DNA of 64,000 bases from Clostridia bacterium (GCA_028692955.1 JAQUWH010000007.1:1-64000); one strand, 5' to 3'; positions 45,366 through 55,004 are shown, numbered from the stretch's first letter. The notes: generated by a model from the sequence alone, not told the origin. Program-made: numbers and translations.

Positions 45366-46296
45366 TCATTTCTCCTCCATTGGTTATTTTTAAAAATTCT
45401 TCTTCTAATGTTTTCTTTTTGATAGATATTTCATACGTTACCACATCATTTTCAGATAATTTTTTGATAATAGATGCTATCTTTGTCTTTTCTATCGTAA
45501 TATTTAATACTTCTTTTTCTTCATATACCTCATAGCCTTCTTTTTTTAGTATTTCTTTGGCTTCATGATTATTAGTAGTAAGTATTCTATAGGTAGCTTT
45601 ATCTTGTAAGTTATCTGCATCAGAAATCATCTCATTTAATGATTCCACTTTTAATAATTTCCCTTTATTTAAAATTCCAACTTTATCACACATAATCTCA
45701 ACTTCACTCAATAGATGACTAGAAACAAACACACAGATTCCTTTATTATGTGCCAAATCTTTTAAAAGGTCTCGTAACTCATGAATACCAGATGGATCTA
45801 ATCCATTAGTAGGCTCGTCCAATATAAGTAACTGTGGGGTTCTCAGCAAAGCAAGTGCGATTGCTAGCCTCTGTTTCATACCCATGGAGTATTTTTTTAC
45901 CTTATATTGAATTTTATCTTCTAATCCAACTTGTTTTACTATTTCATTGATGCGTTCCTTTTTTACTCTATATAATCTAGCAATCAGCTTCAAATTCTCG
46001 TAACCTGTCATATTTTCATACAAGTCAGGATTTTCAACGATAGCGCCAACATTTTGCATAGCTTGTTCAAAATTTTTCTTTATACTATATCCATTAATTA
46101 AAATATCACCTTGGTCCAATGGAATTAAACCAACCATCATTTTTATTGTTGTTGTCTTACCAGCCCCATTTGGTCCTAAAAATCCAAAAATTTCAGAAGA
46201 GTAAACTGTTAATGAAACATTATCAATAATCTTTTGCCTATCAAAAGTCTTACTAATATTTTTTATTTCTAATACTTTTTTTCCTACCTCTGCCAT
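45358..46296 (-). CDS. ABC transporter ATPase, bacitracin/lantibiotic-immunity type
   Basis: 312 residues from ATG 46296 (GGAGGT upstream; the longer frame to 46311 starts with TTG inside that site). Walker A GPNGAGKTT is at 41-49, the signature is YSMGMKQRL, and Walker B LLILDEPTNGLDP. The SMGMKQRL signature is typical of BcrA/NisF/EpiF-type immunity ATPases. It heads a three-gene operon (ATPase, permease, permease) with short overlaps. The C-terminal 90 residues form the usual accessory domain. Confidence 0.9.
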   Translation of the reverse strand: MAEVGKKVLEIKNISKTFDRQKIIDNVSLTVYSSEIFGFLGPNGAGKTTTIKMMVGLIPLDQGDILINGYSIKKNFEQAMQNVGAIVENPDLYENMTGYENLKLIARLYRVKKERINEIVKQVGLEDKIQYKVKKYSMGMKQRLAIALALLRTPQLLILDEPTNGLDPSGIHELRDLLKDLAHNKGICVFVSSHLLSEVEIMCDKVGILNKGKLLKVESLNEMISDADNLQDKATYRILTTNNHEAKEILKKEGYEVYEEKEVLNITIEKTKIASIIKKLSENDVVTYEISIKKKTLEEEFLKITNGGEMNE

Positions 46297-46414
46297 AAGC
46301 GTTACCTCCAATACTTTTTTATATTATCATACGATATACATTGTGCAAAAATTGTCGAATTTTGAGATATTTGAAATTATTCATTATATTATAAAAATTT
46401 TTGACTGCATAATA

Positions 46415-46462
46415 AATGTTGCGGTGTAAAGTTAAACAAATTTATACTTTAACATTATTTTT
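46415..46462. repeat. Dispersed hairpin repeat, copy 1
   Basis: AATGTTGCGGTGTAAA (46415-46430) pairs with TTTATACTTTAACATT (46441-46456) with one mismatch, followed by ATTTTT. The same consensus is at 63256-63301. Probably a terminator/small-RNA or REP-like element. Confidence 0.6.
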
Positions 46463-46597
46463 GCATAAAAAAATGCAATTAAATCACTTTTGCCTTAAAA
46501 TGATGTTAGAAAACACGTCAAAGAAAGGTTTAAAAGGTGATTCAATTGCATAAAAACAATATCATTAATTTGTTAAGCATTCAATGAAATTTAGTAA

Positions 46598-46762
46598 AAA
46601 ACATTAGAAGAGAGCATAATTTTATCAATATTTGAATGGATTCTATTACTTTCTATCATTCTTGCTCCTCTTGTCATTGCAATACAAAACGTATTCATGA
46701 TTACAGAATTCAAAAAGTACAAGAGATCTCTATTAACGGAATTACTTCTTTTTTATTACTAA
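46598..46762 (+). other. Open stretch encoding a hydrophobic segment, no start codon
   Basis: A 55-codon frame with a membrane-like core (EWILLLSIILAPLVIAI) and a basic tail lacks ATG/GTG/TTG with a ribosome site. It may be the remnant of a membrane protein gene. The rest of 46312-46783 holds only the hairpin repeat and AT-rich DNA. Confidence 0.3.
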
Positions 46763-46783
46763 AAAAACAATATTTCAATTTTA

Positions 46784-47323
46784 CTATTTTAACTTAATTA
46801 AAATGAAGATATATTCAATAATGTTAATAAGCTCCGATGTAAACAAGATAACTCCACATATTGCCGTGATTGCCGCAGTTGATATCATTGGATTTAAAAT
46901 AATAATGAACCCAAGTATTGCTGTAATAATAGAAAGTATCAGCAACATTAGCCATCTACTTCCTTCCACATATTTTAAGTTTAAAGAAAGTTGAAATTTT
47001 ATAACACTGCTAAGCATAATCCATAATCCAATAACAATCGGAAAAATAGCGCTAATCCATTCTGGGAAGAATAGTGTTAATCCACCACCAATAATCTCTA
47101 TTAATCCCTCTAGAAACTCAAAGCTAAATATTTTTATCTCTTGAGGCGTTTTAAAATATGAAATAATATGTATGATACCATCTATTACAACAATTCCGGC
47201 AAATAGTCTAACAAGTATATATATAGAAGATAATGGCTTTAACATAAAAAAAATAGATAGTATTAGTAACAAAATAGATATTAATAATGTATTCTTGCTG
47301 TATTTTTTTATAAATTCTTGCAT
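46784..47323 (-). CDS. DUF308/HdeD-like membrane protein
   Basis: 179 residues with six helices and a tandem pattern of helix pairs (PEWISAIFPIVIGLWIMLSSVIKF, ITAICGVILFTSELINIIEYIF). This is the HdeD/DUF308 family, of unknown role, sometimes linked to acid resistance in enterics. AAGGATGAG precedes the ATG. Standalone gene. Confidence 0.72.
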   Translation of the reverse strand: MQEFIKKYSKNTLLISILLLILSIFFMLKPLSSIYILVRLFAGIVVIDGIIHIISYFKTPQEIKIFSFEFLEGLIEIIGGGLTLFFPEWISAIFPIVIGLWIMLSSVIKFQLSLNLKYVEGSRWLMLLILSIITAILGFIIILNPMISTAAITAICGVILFTSELINIIEYIFILIKLK

Positions 47324-47418
47324 TCTTACTCATCCTTTCATCTCACACTAATTAATTTATATATATATATCATATAATTTTTTCTTTGATTTGTCAATAT
47401 AGATACCATGTCTTTTTA

Positions 47419-47447
47419 TTGACTTTCTTGTCGTTTTGGTGTACAAT
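47419..47447 (+). promoter_or_regulatory. Promoter of the 47468 gene
   Basis: TTGACT (47419-47424), 17 bases, TACAAT (47442-47447). The leader is short, about 14 bases. Confidence 0.75.
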
Positions 47448-47467
47448 GCTAGCATCGGATGTGATAA

Positions 47468-48307
47468 ATGATGGAATGGAAAGTAGTTTTTTTATATTTT
47501 ATTTTATATAGTATTGTTGGCTGGTGTATTGAGATGATATATTGTAGAATATGCCAACATAAATGGGTAGATAGAGGATTTTTATATGGTCCTTATTGCC
47601 CTATTTATGGTTTTGGTGCTATCATTCTTCTACTAATTCTACAACCATTTTCAGCAAACCCATTTATATTATTTTTATTAGCTCTTGTTGTTACTACTAT
47701 TTTAGAATACGTGACAAGTTATGTCATGGAGCAAATATTCAATACAAAATGGTGGGATTATTCACATCTTCCACTAAACATTAACGGAAGAGTATGTTTG
47801 CTAAACTCATTTGAATTTGCCATCTTAACGTTATTTGTTATCTATCTAGTTCATCCTAAAGTGGTAGAAGTTATCGGTATGTTACCACTTCAATATATAC
47901 CAATGATTGTTACTTCTTTTGTGATGGTTTTATCAGTTGACACAACCGCTACTGTTCTTGGACTTATAAACTTAAAAGACAAACTTTCTTATTTACAAAC
48001 CCTTGGAGAACAAATTAAAGAAAAGACTAATAACAAAATGCAAAATAGTGCTATCATTAAACAGCTAGAGGAAATCAAATTAGAAATCATTAATAAAAAA
48101 GACCTATTGCAAAACAGGTTGATTAAAGCTTTCCCAAATATAGAAATGCCAAAATTTGGTACGACATTTGATGAAATAAAAGCAGCAGTGCATAAGTATC
48201 AAAATAGAAAATCAGCAAAAAAGAAACATGATTCCAAAGAGGATATCCCTAATAAAGATGAAATAAATTGTAAAATAGAAGAAAATATTGAAGAAAAATC
48301 TCATTAA
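47468..48307 (+). CDS. CmpB-family membrane protein with coiled-coil tail (paralogue 3)
   Basis: 279 residues. Residues 1-175 carry the family core (SIVGWCIEMIYCRICQHKWVDRGFLYGPYCPIYGFGA; later VTTILEYVTSYVMEQIFNTKWWDY). Residues 180-279 are a charged, helical cytoplasmic extension (LKDKLSYLQTLGEQIKEK ... KKKHDSKEDI), absent from the other copies. It is the longest of four paralogues in the window. The start codon could be the first or second of two adjacent ATGs. Function unknown. Confidence 0.78.
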   Translation: MMEWKVVFLYFILYSIVGWCIEMIYCRICQHKWVDRGFLYGPYCPIYGFGAIILLLILQPFSANPFILFLLALVVTTILEYVTSYVMEQIFNTKWWDYSHLPLNINGRVCLLNSFEFAILTLFVIYLVHPKVVEVIGMLPLQYIPMIVTSFVMVLSVDTTATVLGLINLKDKLSYLQTLGEQIKEKTNNKMQNSAIIKQLEEIKLEIINKKDLLQNRLIKAFPNIEMPKFGTTFDEIKAAVHKYQNRKSAKKKHDSKEDIPNKDEINCKIEENIEEKSH

Positions 48308-48317
48308 ATATAAAATT

Positions 48318-48350
48318 GCCAGATGAATTTTATTTCATCTGGCTTTCTTT
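48318..48350. terminator. Bidirectional terminator
   Basis: GCCAGATGAA (48318-48327) and TTCATCTGGC (48334-48343) pair perfectly and are followed by TTTC-TTTT. It serves the convergent genes. Confidence 0.85.
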
Positions 48351-49507
48351 TATATTTTTATCAATTCGTAGTTTTCATTTCCAAGTCCAATTTTAACTGC
48401 ATGTTCAATACAACTTTTCCAATTAGTATCAGGATGATTTAATGTTAAATTATCGCTATTTTCTAAAGTAGTATGACTAAATTTATGTATGTTTTCACCT
48501 AGTCTACTATCGTGAATGGCAGTTTGTTCATTAACCAAATCAATACAAGCTAAATCCAACGCTACTGGGTCAAAAGAAGCAAGCATTCCGATATTAGGTA
48601 CAATAGGAGCATCATTTTCACTATGACAATCACAGTATGGTGAAACGTCTACAATTAAATTAATGTGAAAATTTGGCTTATCTTTTAATACTGCATACGT
48701 GTATTCCGCTATTTTTCTATTTAATATGTCATTAGAGTGACTCTCACCACTACTAATCGCATCAAAGTTACATGTTCCAATACATCTACCACATCCTACA
48801 CATTTATTGTGGTCAATATGAGCTTTACCAGCCTCATCAAAAGTGATAGCATCATGAGCACATTGTTTGGCACATAGCTTACAACCAATACATTTTTCTA
48901 GTTTATTTTCTGGTTTACCACTACTATGCATTTCCATTTTACCAGCTCTTGAACCGCAACCCATACCAATATTTTTCATTGCCCCACCAAAGCCTGCCGC
49001 TTCATGTCCTTTGAAGTGGTTAAGAGAGATAATAACATCACTATCGGTGATAGCTTTTCCTATCTTTGCTTCTTTTACATATTCCATATCAATTTTAATT
49101 AATTCTTCATCTGTTCCTTTAATTCCATCTGCAATAATCACATGGCAACCAGTTGAAAAGGGAGTAAATCCATCCTCATATGCTGCATCGATATGATCAA
49201 GAGCATTCTTTCTTCTACCTACATATAACGTATTACAATCAGTTAAGAATGGTTTTCCACCAAGTTCCTTTACTAAATCGGCCACTACTTTTGCATAATT
49301 TGGTCTTAAATACGAAAGATTACCTGGTTCACCAAAATGAATTTTGATGGCTGTAAATTTATTATTAAAATCTATATTTTTTATTCCTGCATTTAACATT
49401 AATTTTTTTAATTTTTCCAAAAGATTAGTTCCTTGTTTTACTCTAAAGTCAGTAAAATATACTTTTGAACTATTTTCTTTCTTTGTTTCTACTATATTAT
49501 TTTCCAT
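48350..49507 (-). CDS. DUF362 protein with two 4Fe-4S clusters
   Basis: About 385 residues. The DUF362 region spans the N-terminal half (KIHFGEPGNLSYLRP, ... SLNHFKGHEAAGFGGAMKNIGMGCGSRAGK). A bacterial ferredoxin insert has CIGCKLCAKQCAHD and CVGCGRCIGTCNFDA, giving two [4Fe-4S] clusters. The family is a putative iron-sulfur redox protein of unknown reaction; homologues are common in clostridia and archaea. GGTGAT lies 4 bases before ATG 49507; in-frame starts at 49513 or 49519 overlap that site. Confidence 0.85.
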   Translation of the reverse strand: MENNIVETKKENSSKVYFTDFRVKQGTNLLEKLKKLMLNAGIKNIDFNNKFTAIKIHFGEPGNLSYLRPNYAKVVADLVKELGGKPFLTDCNTLYVGRRKNALDHIDAAYEDGFTPFSTGCHVIIADGIKGTDEELIKIDMEYVKEAKIGKAITDSDVIISLNHFKGHEAAGFGGAMKNIGMGCGSRAGKMEMHSSGKPENKLEKCIGCKLCAKQCAHDAITFDEAGKAHIDHNKCVGCGRCIGTCNFDAISSGESHSNDILNRKIAEYTYAVLKDKPNFHINLIVDVSPYCDCHSENDAPIVPNIGMLASFDPVALDLACIDLVNEQTAIHDSRLGENIHKFSHTTLENSDNLTLNHPDTNWKSCIEHAVKIGLGNENYELIKI

Positions 49508-49629
49508 ATTCATCACCAATCATATTATATACTAATATGATTAAATTTTCAATGCTTTCTTTTTAATGAATTTTGTATTCATATTTTCTGCTAAATCATC
49601 TTCTATATATAACAAGTTTCATAAATGAA

Positions 49630-49765
49630 CTAATGAGTATAATCTGGTGCGATTACTACTAATCTATTATCTACTGTTTATTCTGTTGCTATAGTGGATA
49701 CTTTGAACCCTTTTAGTATGACTGCCGTTTTACTACTTGTATCTGTATATTTTAATTTTTTGCAT
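49630..49765 (-). pseudogene. Possible remnant of a surface-protein gene
   Basis: A coding-like stretch (KLKYTDTSSKTAVILKGFKV ... RLVVIAPDYTH) is interrupted by an in-frame TAA and lacks a start codon. It lies between the DUF362 gene and the surface protein at 49771 and may be debris of a duplicated surface domain. Confidence 0.3.
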
Positions 49766-49770
49766 ATCAC

Positions 49771-51447
49771 CTATTGATATTTATAAAAATTATTACACTG
49801 TTTTCTTTTTTTCTTATGAATAAAATAAACACTTAAGAATATCGCTACCACGCAAAGTGAAGTGATTAAAACAAAAGTTACCGTAGTCCCCTTTTCTGGA
49901 AGTAATGGCTTTTGTGAAATGACATAAGTAGAACAATGATCAATAGAAAAGGAAATCATTCCTTCTGCATTTACTTCTAAATCTTTATTTTTAAATTCTA
50001 ATTGCTGATTATCCGAATTATAGTAATACAGTCTAACCTTATCTTTTACTTTGAATTTATCTCCTACATAAACACCAATATCCACATCACACGGGATTTC
50101 ACCTTCATGTTCAAAGTTAATATATAAAACGTCCTCTTTTATTTTTTCTTCTCCATTATTTTTTATTAAATTAGGCGCCTCAAGAGATGTACCAATCTTT
50201 AGTGCAATATCACTAAATTCATCTTTACTTATATCTGTGCCATGAAAGGTCCATGAATATCTTGTTTTATGCTCATCTTTTACAAGAATAGACAAATTCT
50301 TTTCTCTATGATAGTTTAATACTGTTAAAATCTCTTGATTTAACAATAAATCCTTTTGTGTTTCAAAATTAATTTGTACTTGATTTGGGTCAGTTAATGA
50401 ATTTATTATATCCTTTATATTCATGTCATCAATATAAATTATGGGTTTTACAATGACTAATATTTCTGCTTTCTTGTCTGCGACCATAGCCGTTACAATA
50501 GTACTTCCAATATTCATTGCTTTTATTGTTCCTTCTTTTACCATTGCAACTTCTTCGTTGTTTGATGTCCATTTAACATTTTCTTTAGTAGCATCACTTG
50601 GCGTAACTTGCAAATCAATTTTTTTCTCTTTACCTTTTTCTACTTCAATCTTGTCCGTATCAAAATCAATACTTTTGATTCCTTTTACAATAGAAAGATT
50701 AGTAGAAGCTTTTGCTTCATATTGGATGGTTTCCTTTGTTTCATCTTCATATTTTTTTGCTTGAAATGTTATTTCATACTCATCTGGCACCATTTCCAAA
50801 TCCTTGACGTCCAATGTTAAATAATAAGTGCCACTGCGATTGTATAATGGAAGATTCATATGCTCCATAAAATATGCTTGTATTTCTAATAATTCATCAT
50901 TTAATGGATATTCTTTTTTGTCAGTTCCCACACCATAAACTGTCACTGGTATGATAACAGGTTGTGTTTCATTGATACTATAATCTTTTTCAAAATTATT
51001 TTTTAATTTCAATTTAATATGTGTCAATTTTGGTACAACCTTTAGTGGTACTTTAATTTCTTTTTGATATTCTTGTACCTGAATTGTCATAACAATTGTA
51101 TAATTTCCTTCTTGCAGTCCATAAGTGTCAATTGCATTCTTACCAGTTAAATGGACAATACTTGTATCTTCCACGATAAATTCATTTGTTTTATTTTTTA
51201 AAACTATATTATTCTTATTATAATACTCTACTTTAATATTCAATTTAGGCATACTTTTTTCTTGTAACTTCACGTTAAATTTAAAATTTGTATCTTTACT
51301 ATCTTTTGGTATGATCAATTCTTCTGGTCCAATCATTGTTACTATCCATTTACTACCTTGTATGGCTATACTATTTTTAGCAAATACTATCATTACAAAG
51401 ACAATAAATACAATTGATAAAATCGTTTTTTTACTTTTATTTCTCAT
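49771..51447 (-). CDS. Surface protein with Ig-like domain and C-terminal anchor
   Basis: 558 residues: signal peptide (RNKSKKTILSIVFIVFVMIVFAKNSIA), a region with several beta-type repeats, a group 2 bacterial Ig-like domain (TDKIEVEKGKEKKIDLQVTP, then WTSNNEEVAMVKEGTIKAM), a further beta-rich domain, and one C-terminal helix (VTFVLITSLCVVAIFLSVYF) with a Lys-rich tail KKKRKQ. It resembles clostridial cell-surface proteins; binding partner unknown. Confidence 0.75.
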   Translation of the reverse strand: MRNKSKKTILSIVFIVFVMIVFAKNSIAIQGSKWIVTMIGPEELIIPKDSKDTNFKFNVKLQEKSMPKLNIKVEYYNKNNIVLKNKTNEFIVEDTSIVHLTGKNAIDTYGLQEGNYTIVMTIQVQEYQKEIKVPLKVVPKLTHIKLKLKNNFEKDYSINETQPVIIPVTVYGVGTDKKEYPLNDELLEIQAYFMEHMNLPLYNRSGTYYLTLDVKDLEMVPDEYEITFQAKKYEDETKETIQYEAKASTNLSIVKGIKSIDFDTDKIEVEKGKEKKIDLQVTPSDATKENVKWTSNNEEVAMVKEGTIKAMNIGSTIVTAMVADKKAEILVIVKPIIYIDDMNIKDIINSLTDPNQVQINFETQKDLLLNQEILTVLNYHREKNLSILVKDEHKTRYSWTFHGTDISKDEFSDIALKIGTSLEAPNLIKNNGEEKIKEDVLYINFEHEGEIPCDVDIGVYVGDKFKVKDKVRLYYYNSDNQQLEFKNKDLEVNAEGMISFSIDHCSTYVISQKPLLPEKGTTVTFVLITSLCVVAIFLSVYFIHKKKRKQCNNFYKYQ

Positions 51448-51611
51448 ATTTCGCCTCTTTATATCACTACTACTAGTTTCACCAAAATTGCTCTTTTTAT
51501 ACTTACTTTACCATTGAATAGTAGCAGACAAATAATATTTTAATAAATTGTTATCTTTTGTTGTATTTTGTCGTTATTTGTAGTAGAATAGATAACAATA
51601 GGAGTATTTTT

Positions 51612-52313
51612 ATGAAGAGGATTGATACTAATTTAGAAAAAAATATTGACGCTGATAATCCAAAAAAAGAAAAGTCTTTTGCAACAGGTTTAAACTTCTA
51701 TAAACTTTTTTGGATATTTTATATAGGTTGCTTTTTTGGTGTAGTGGTTGAAACAATATGGTGTATTGTAACCAATGGTTATTTCGAGAGTAGGACAGCA
51801 TTAATACTAGAACCGCTCAACCCAGTATATGGTATTGGTGCCGTATTAATTTCTGTATGTTTTGTAAGAATGACAGGTTGGAAAAATATATTCATCTATA
51901 TTGGTAGTTTTGTTGTTGGTGGTGCTTTTGAATGGCTTTGTAGTTTTTTTCAAGAAATGGTTTTTGGTACTGTCTCTTGGTATTATGGGAAAGACACATT
52001 AGGAATCTTTGAGAGAACTAGCTTAGTATATTGCATATTTTGGGGATTCCTGGGTATTTTATGGGTAAGACTTATCTATCCATTTATGTCTAAAATGATA
52101 GAAAAGATACCCAATAAAGTTGGTAAGACATTAACATGGATTCTAATTTTTATTGTTAGCTTTGATATATTGTTTACATCTGGCGCTGCTTTAAGACAAA
52201 AAGAAAGAAGAGCTGGTAAAGAACCAAATAATATAATAGAACAATTTTATGATGAAAAATTAAATGATGAGGTATTAAAGAAATATTATCCAAACATGAC
52301 AGTTGTAAAATAA
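51612..52313 (+). CDS. CmpB-family membrane protein (paralogue 4)
   Basis: 234 residues from ATG 51612 (AGGAG upstream); the longer frame from 51558 lacks a ribosome site. Core motifs are GCFFGVVVETIWCIVTNGYFESRT, LEPLNPVYGIGA and ECLCSFFQEMVFGTVSWYYG-like FEWLCSFFQEMVFGTVSW. It is close to paralogue 2 (FGTVSW and a similar C-terminal helix). TTGTAT-17-TAGAAT is a possible promoter just upstream. Function unknown. Confidence 0.78.
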   Translation: MKRIDTNLEKNIDADNPKKEKSFATGLNFYKLFWIFYIGCFFGVVVETIWCIVTNGYFESRTALILEPLNPVYGIGAVLISVCFVRMTGWKNIFIYIGSFVVGGAFEWLCSFFQEMVFGTVSWYYGKDTLGIFERTSLVYCIFWGFLGILWVRLIYPFMSKMIEKIPNKVGKTLTWILIFIVSFDILFTSGAALRQKERRAGKEPNNIIEQFYDEKLNDEVLKKYYPNMTVVK

Positions 52314-52326
52314 CTGTCATTTTATA
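52296..52326 (+). terminator. Terminator of the 51612 gene
   Basis: ATGACAGTT (52296-52304) and AACTGTCAT (52312-52320) pair perfectly before TTTTAT; the stop codon is in the loop. Confidence 0.8.
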
Positions 52327-52404
52327 TTGTCTTTTACATAATTCTATGATATAATAGACATAAATATTTTATTAATCTTAATATAAATTTATGGAGGAGA
52401 TATA

Positions 52405-52743
52405 ATGGTAGCAATAAAAATTTTTCGAATTTTGGACATGAACTTTGTAATTGAGCGGAAAGGCTATTTATTCAAAAAATATAGTTTAAATGCTAGTATA
52501 CCTTTACATGATAACTCCTCCGAGAAGATGAAAATTTTGGAATTTTTATCTAATTGTCAGAATAAGCCCGAAGCACGTGAAAGACGACAGTATCGTAAAA
52601 ATATTTTACCTGCGCAAATCCAGTATTCGAATCATGTTCTAACGATGTCCTTACCGATTAAGGGCAAGAAGAGAACAAACATGTTAATAGATTTGTTAAA
52701 TAAATCTAAAAAGACCTGTGAAGAAATGCAAATAATATGTTAA
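52405..52743 (+). CDS. Unrecognised 112-residue protein
   Basis: GGAGGAG stands 5-8 bases before ATG 52405. The protein starts MVAIKIFRILDMNFVIERKG and is basic with no membrane segment. Codon use (GAGCGG, CGAAGC, CCGATTAAG) is less AT-rich than its neighbours. The gene is flanked on both sides by terminators, so it is a single-gene unit. Family not recognised; I cannot propose a function. Confidence 0.6.
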   Translation: MVAIKIFRILDMNFVIERKGYLFKKYSLNASIPLHDNSSEKMKILEFLSNCQNKPEARERRQYRKNILPAQIQYSNHVLTMSLPIKGKKRTNMLIDLLNKSKKTCEEMQIIC

Positions 52744-52766
52744 AAGCACCTTACGGTGCTTTTTCC
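52744..52766. terminator. Terminator between convergent genes
   Basis: AAAGCACC-TTAC-GGTGCTTT, a perfect 8-bp stem with A/T tracts on both sides. Confidence 0.85.
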
Positions 52767-52769
52767 TTT

Positions 52770-54638
52770 TTATTTTTTCCTTATTTTATAAATTCTCATG
52801 CAATTAAGTATTGTTAGTAATGACATACCAACATCCGCAAAAATTGCTTCCCACATAGTAGATATACCAAAGGCGCTCAGTATTAAAAAGACTATTTTGA
52901 CTAGAAGAATCGCAATGATATTTTGAGTAACAACAAATTTTGTTTTTCTAGCAATTTTAATTGCAGTAATCATTTTTTCTGGTTTGTCATCCATTAATAC
53001 AATATCAGCAGTTTCTATAGCAATATCACTACCAGCTCCCATCGCAATCCCTACGTCTGCAATAGCAATAACTGGTCCATCATTAATTCCATCACCAACA
53101 TAAGCTATTTTTTTGTTGCTCTTTATTTTTTCTACTATATTTGCCTTATCTTTTGGTAAGAGTTCTGAATATACCTCATCAATTGCTAACTCGTAAACGA
53201 CATTTTCAGCGACATTTTTCCTGTCACCAGTTACGAGTATTGTCTCTTTAATGCCAAGCCTCTTTAGTCCCTTTATTAATGAATAGGAGCCTTCTTTTAT
53301 CATATCATTTAAAACGATATAGCCAATGTGCTCCTTATTAATAACAACATGTAAAACAGTTCCTATTTCATTGACTTTATGATACGATATTTTTTCAGCA
53401 CTTAACAAGGTTTCATTTCCTACTAAGACAATGTTACCATCTATGGTTGCAATGATTCCTTTTCCAGCTATTTCTTTATGTTCTGTCATTTTACTTTTAT
53501 CAATATCAATATGATAATAATTGACAATAGACTTTGCAATATAATGATTAGATAAACTTTCCGCTAAAACAATACACTCTATTATTTTTTCTTTTGAAAT
53601 TCTATCAGATTTTAGTTCTTCTTTTACTACTTTAAAAGTTCCATATGTTAACGTACCAGTTTTATCAAATAAAATGGTATCAATTGTTGATAAGATATCT
53701 AAATAATTACTTCCTTTTACTAGAATTCCTCTTTTGCTACAACTACCAATTCCAACAAAAAATCCAAGTGGAACTGATATAACTAAAGCACAAGGACACG
53801 ATACTACTAAAAAGGTAAGTGCCCTAAAGATACTCTCCTCTACTGGAATATTAAGTAATAATGGAAATATGATTGCAATGAGCAATGCAAGCATTGTAAC
53901 AATAGGTGTATATACTTTAGAAAACTTCGTGATAAATTTCTCTGTATTAGATTTTTTTTCTACAGCATTTTGAATTAACTCTATAATTTTATACACTGTA
54001 GAGCCTTGATAATCTTTTGTCACTTTTACTTTTATCGCATTACTAACGTTAATGCTACCTGATAGGATACGATCTCCTTCTTTTATTTCTCTTGGTATAC
54101 TCTCTCCTGTTAATGCTGATGTATCAATACTAGTATTTCCTTCTGTAACAATGCCATCTAATGGTACCTTTTCTCCATTTTTTACAAGAATTGTATCTCC
54201 AATTTTAACTTCAATTGGATTTACTTTTGTAATGGCATTATCTTTATATATGTTAGCATATTCTGCTTTGATATTAATCGCTTTTTCTATTTTCCTCTTA
54301 GAATTTTCGACTGCTTTATCTTGTAAAAATTCTCCAATCTTATACAGCAATAAAACTGCAATTCCTTCTATATAATTTTTAGTTGCAAGAGCTCCCACTG
54401 TTGCAATTGTCATGAGAAAATTTTCATCAAACATATCTTTTCTAAATAATTTTTTTATGGCATTTAAAAAGATATCATAACCAATCAAAAGATAACTTAA
54501 TATATACAGTACAACGCTAATTGCTGTATAGCTTCTCCATAAAATACCAGTAACAAATATAATAATTCCCATGATTGTAAGTAGATAGTTTATTTTATCC
54601 TTTTTTCCATCTTGTTCATGCTTACAACAACCTTCCAT
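52770..54638 (-). CDS. Heavy-metal P1B-type ATPase (CadA/ZntA-like)
   Basis: 622 residues. The CPC motif in helix 6 (VVSCPCALVISVPLGFF), phosphorylation site DKTGTLT, and GDGINDGPVIAIADVGIAMG hinge are all present. The N terminus lacks a full HMA domain but has MEGCCKHEQD, a Cys/His cluster. CPC is typical of Cd/Zn/Pb exporters. It is preceded 2 bases by the CadC-like regulator gene and follows the same promoter. Confidence 0.92.
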   Translation of the reverse strand: MEGCCKHEQDGKKDKINYLLTIMGIIIFVTGILWRSYTAISVVLYILSYLLIGYDIFLNAIKKLFRKDMFDENFLMTIATVGALATKNYIEGIAVLLLYKIGEFLQDKAVENSKRKIEKAINIKAEYANIYKDNAITKVNPIEVKIGDTILVKNGEKVPLDGIVTEGNTSIDTSALTGESIPREIKEGDRILSGSINVSNAIKVKVTKDYQGSTVYKIIELIQNAVEKKSNTEKFITKFSKVYTPIVTMLALLIAIIFPLLLNIPVEESIFRALTFLVVSCPCALVISVPLGFFVGIGSCSKRGILVKGSNYLDILSTIDTILFDKTGTLTYGTFKVVKEELKSDRISKEKIIECIVLAESLSNHYIAKSIVNYYHIDIDKSKMTEHKEIAGKGIIATIDGNIVLVGNETLLSAEKISYHKVNEIGTVLHVVINKEHIGYIVLNDMIKEGSYSLIKGLKRLGIKETILVTGDRKNVAENVVYELAIDEVYSELLPKDKANIVEKIKSNKKIAYVGDGINDGPVIAIADVGIAMGAGSDIAIETADIVLMDDKPEKMITAIKIARKTKFVVTQNIIAILLVKIVFLILSAFGISTMWEAIFADVGMSLLTILNCMRIYKIRKK

Positions 54639-54640
54639 CT

Positions 54641-54985
54641 TTACATCTCCTTTATGTGTTCTAATCCCAAACTAAATATTTTTTCTATATGTTCGTCGCA
54701 TAGTGAATAATACACTTCTTTTCCTTCTTTTTCTGCTTTTACAAGCCTCGCTTGTCTTAAGTTTTTAAGTTGATGCGATACAGAAGAATGTGTCATATGA
54801 ATAGAAGTAGCTATCTCACATACATTCATCTTCTTTTCATAGATACAGTATATGATTTTAATTCTAGTGGCATCACCAAAAATTTTAAAAAGTTCTGCTA
54901 AATTAGTGATACTCTCCACATTTGGTATATTATGTACAATATGACTATTACTTGTCATTAATTCTTTACACTCATGTTTCTTCAA
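54641..54985 (-). CDS. ArsR/CadC-type metal-responsive repressor
   Basis: About 114 residues from a TTG start at 54985 (AAGGGGGAATAAG upstream; a longer frame to 55039 crosses the operator). A winged helix has LFKIFGDATRIKIIYCIYEKKMNVCEIATSIHMTHSSVSHQLKNLRQARLV. The N-terminal KKHEC and the CEIA Cys match the CadC metal-sensing sites. Metal binding would release it from DNA and derepress the downstream ATPase gene. Confidence 0.88.
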   Translation of the reverse strand: MKKHECKELMTSNSHIVHNIPNVESITNLAELFKIFGDATRIKIIYCIYEKKMNVCEIATSIHMTHSSVSHQLKNLRQARLVKAEKEGKEVYYSLCDEHIEKIFSLGLEHIKEM

Positions 54986-55004
54986 ACTTATTCCCCCTTT
55001 AACA

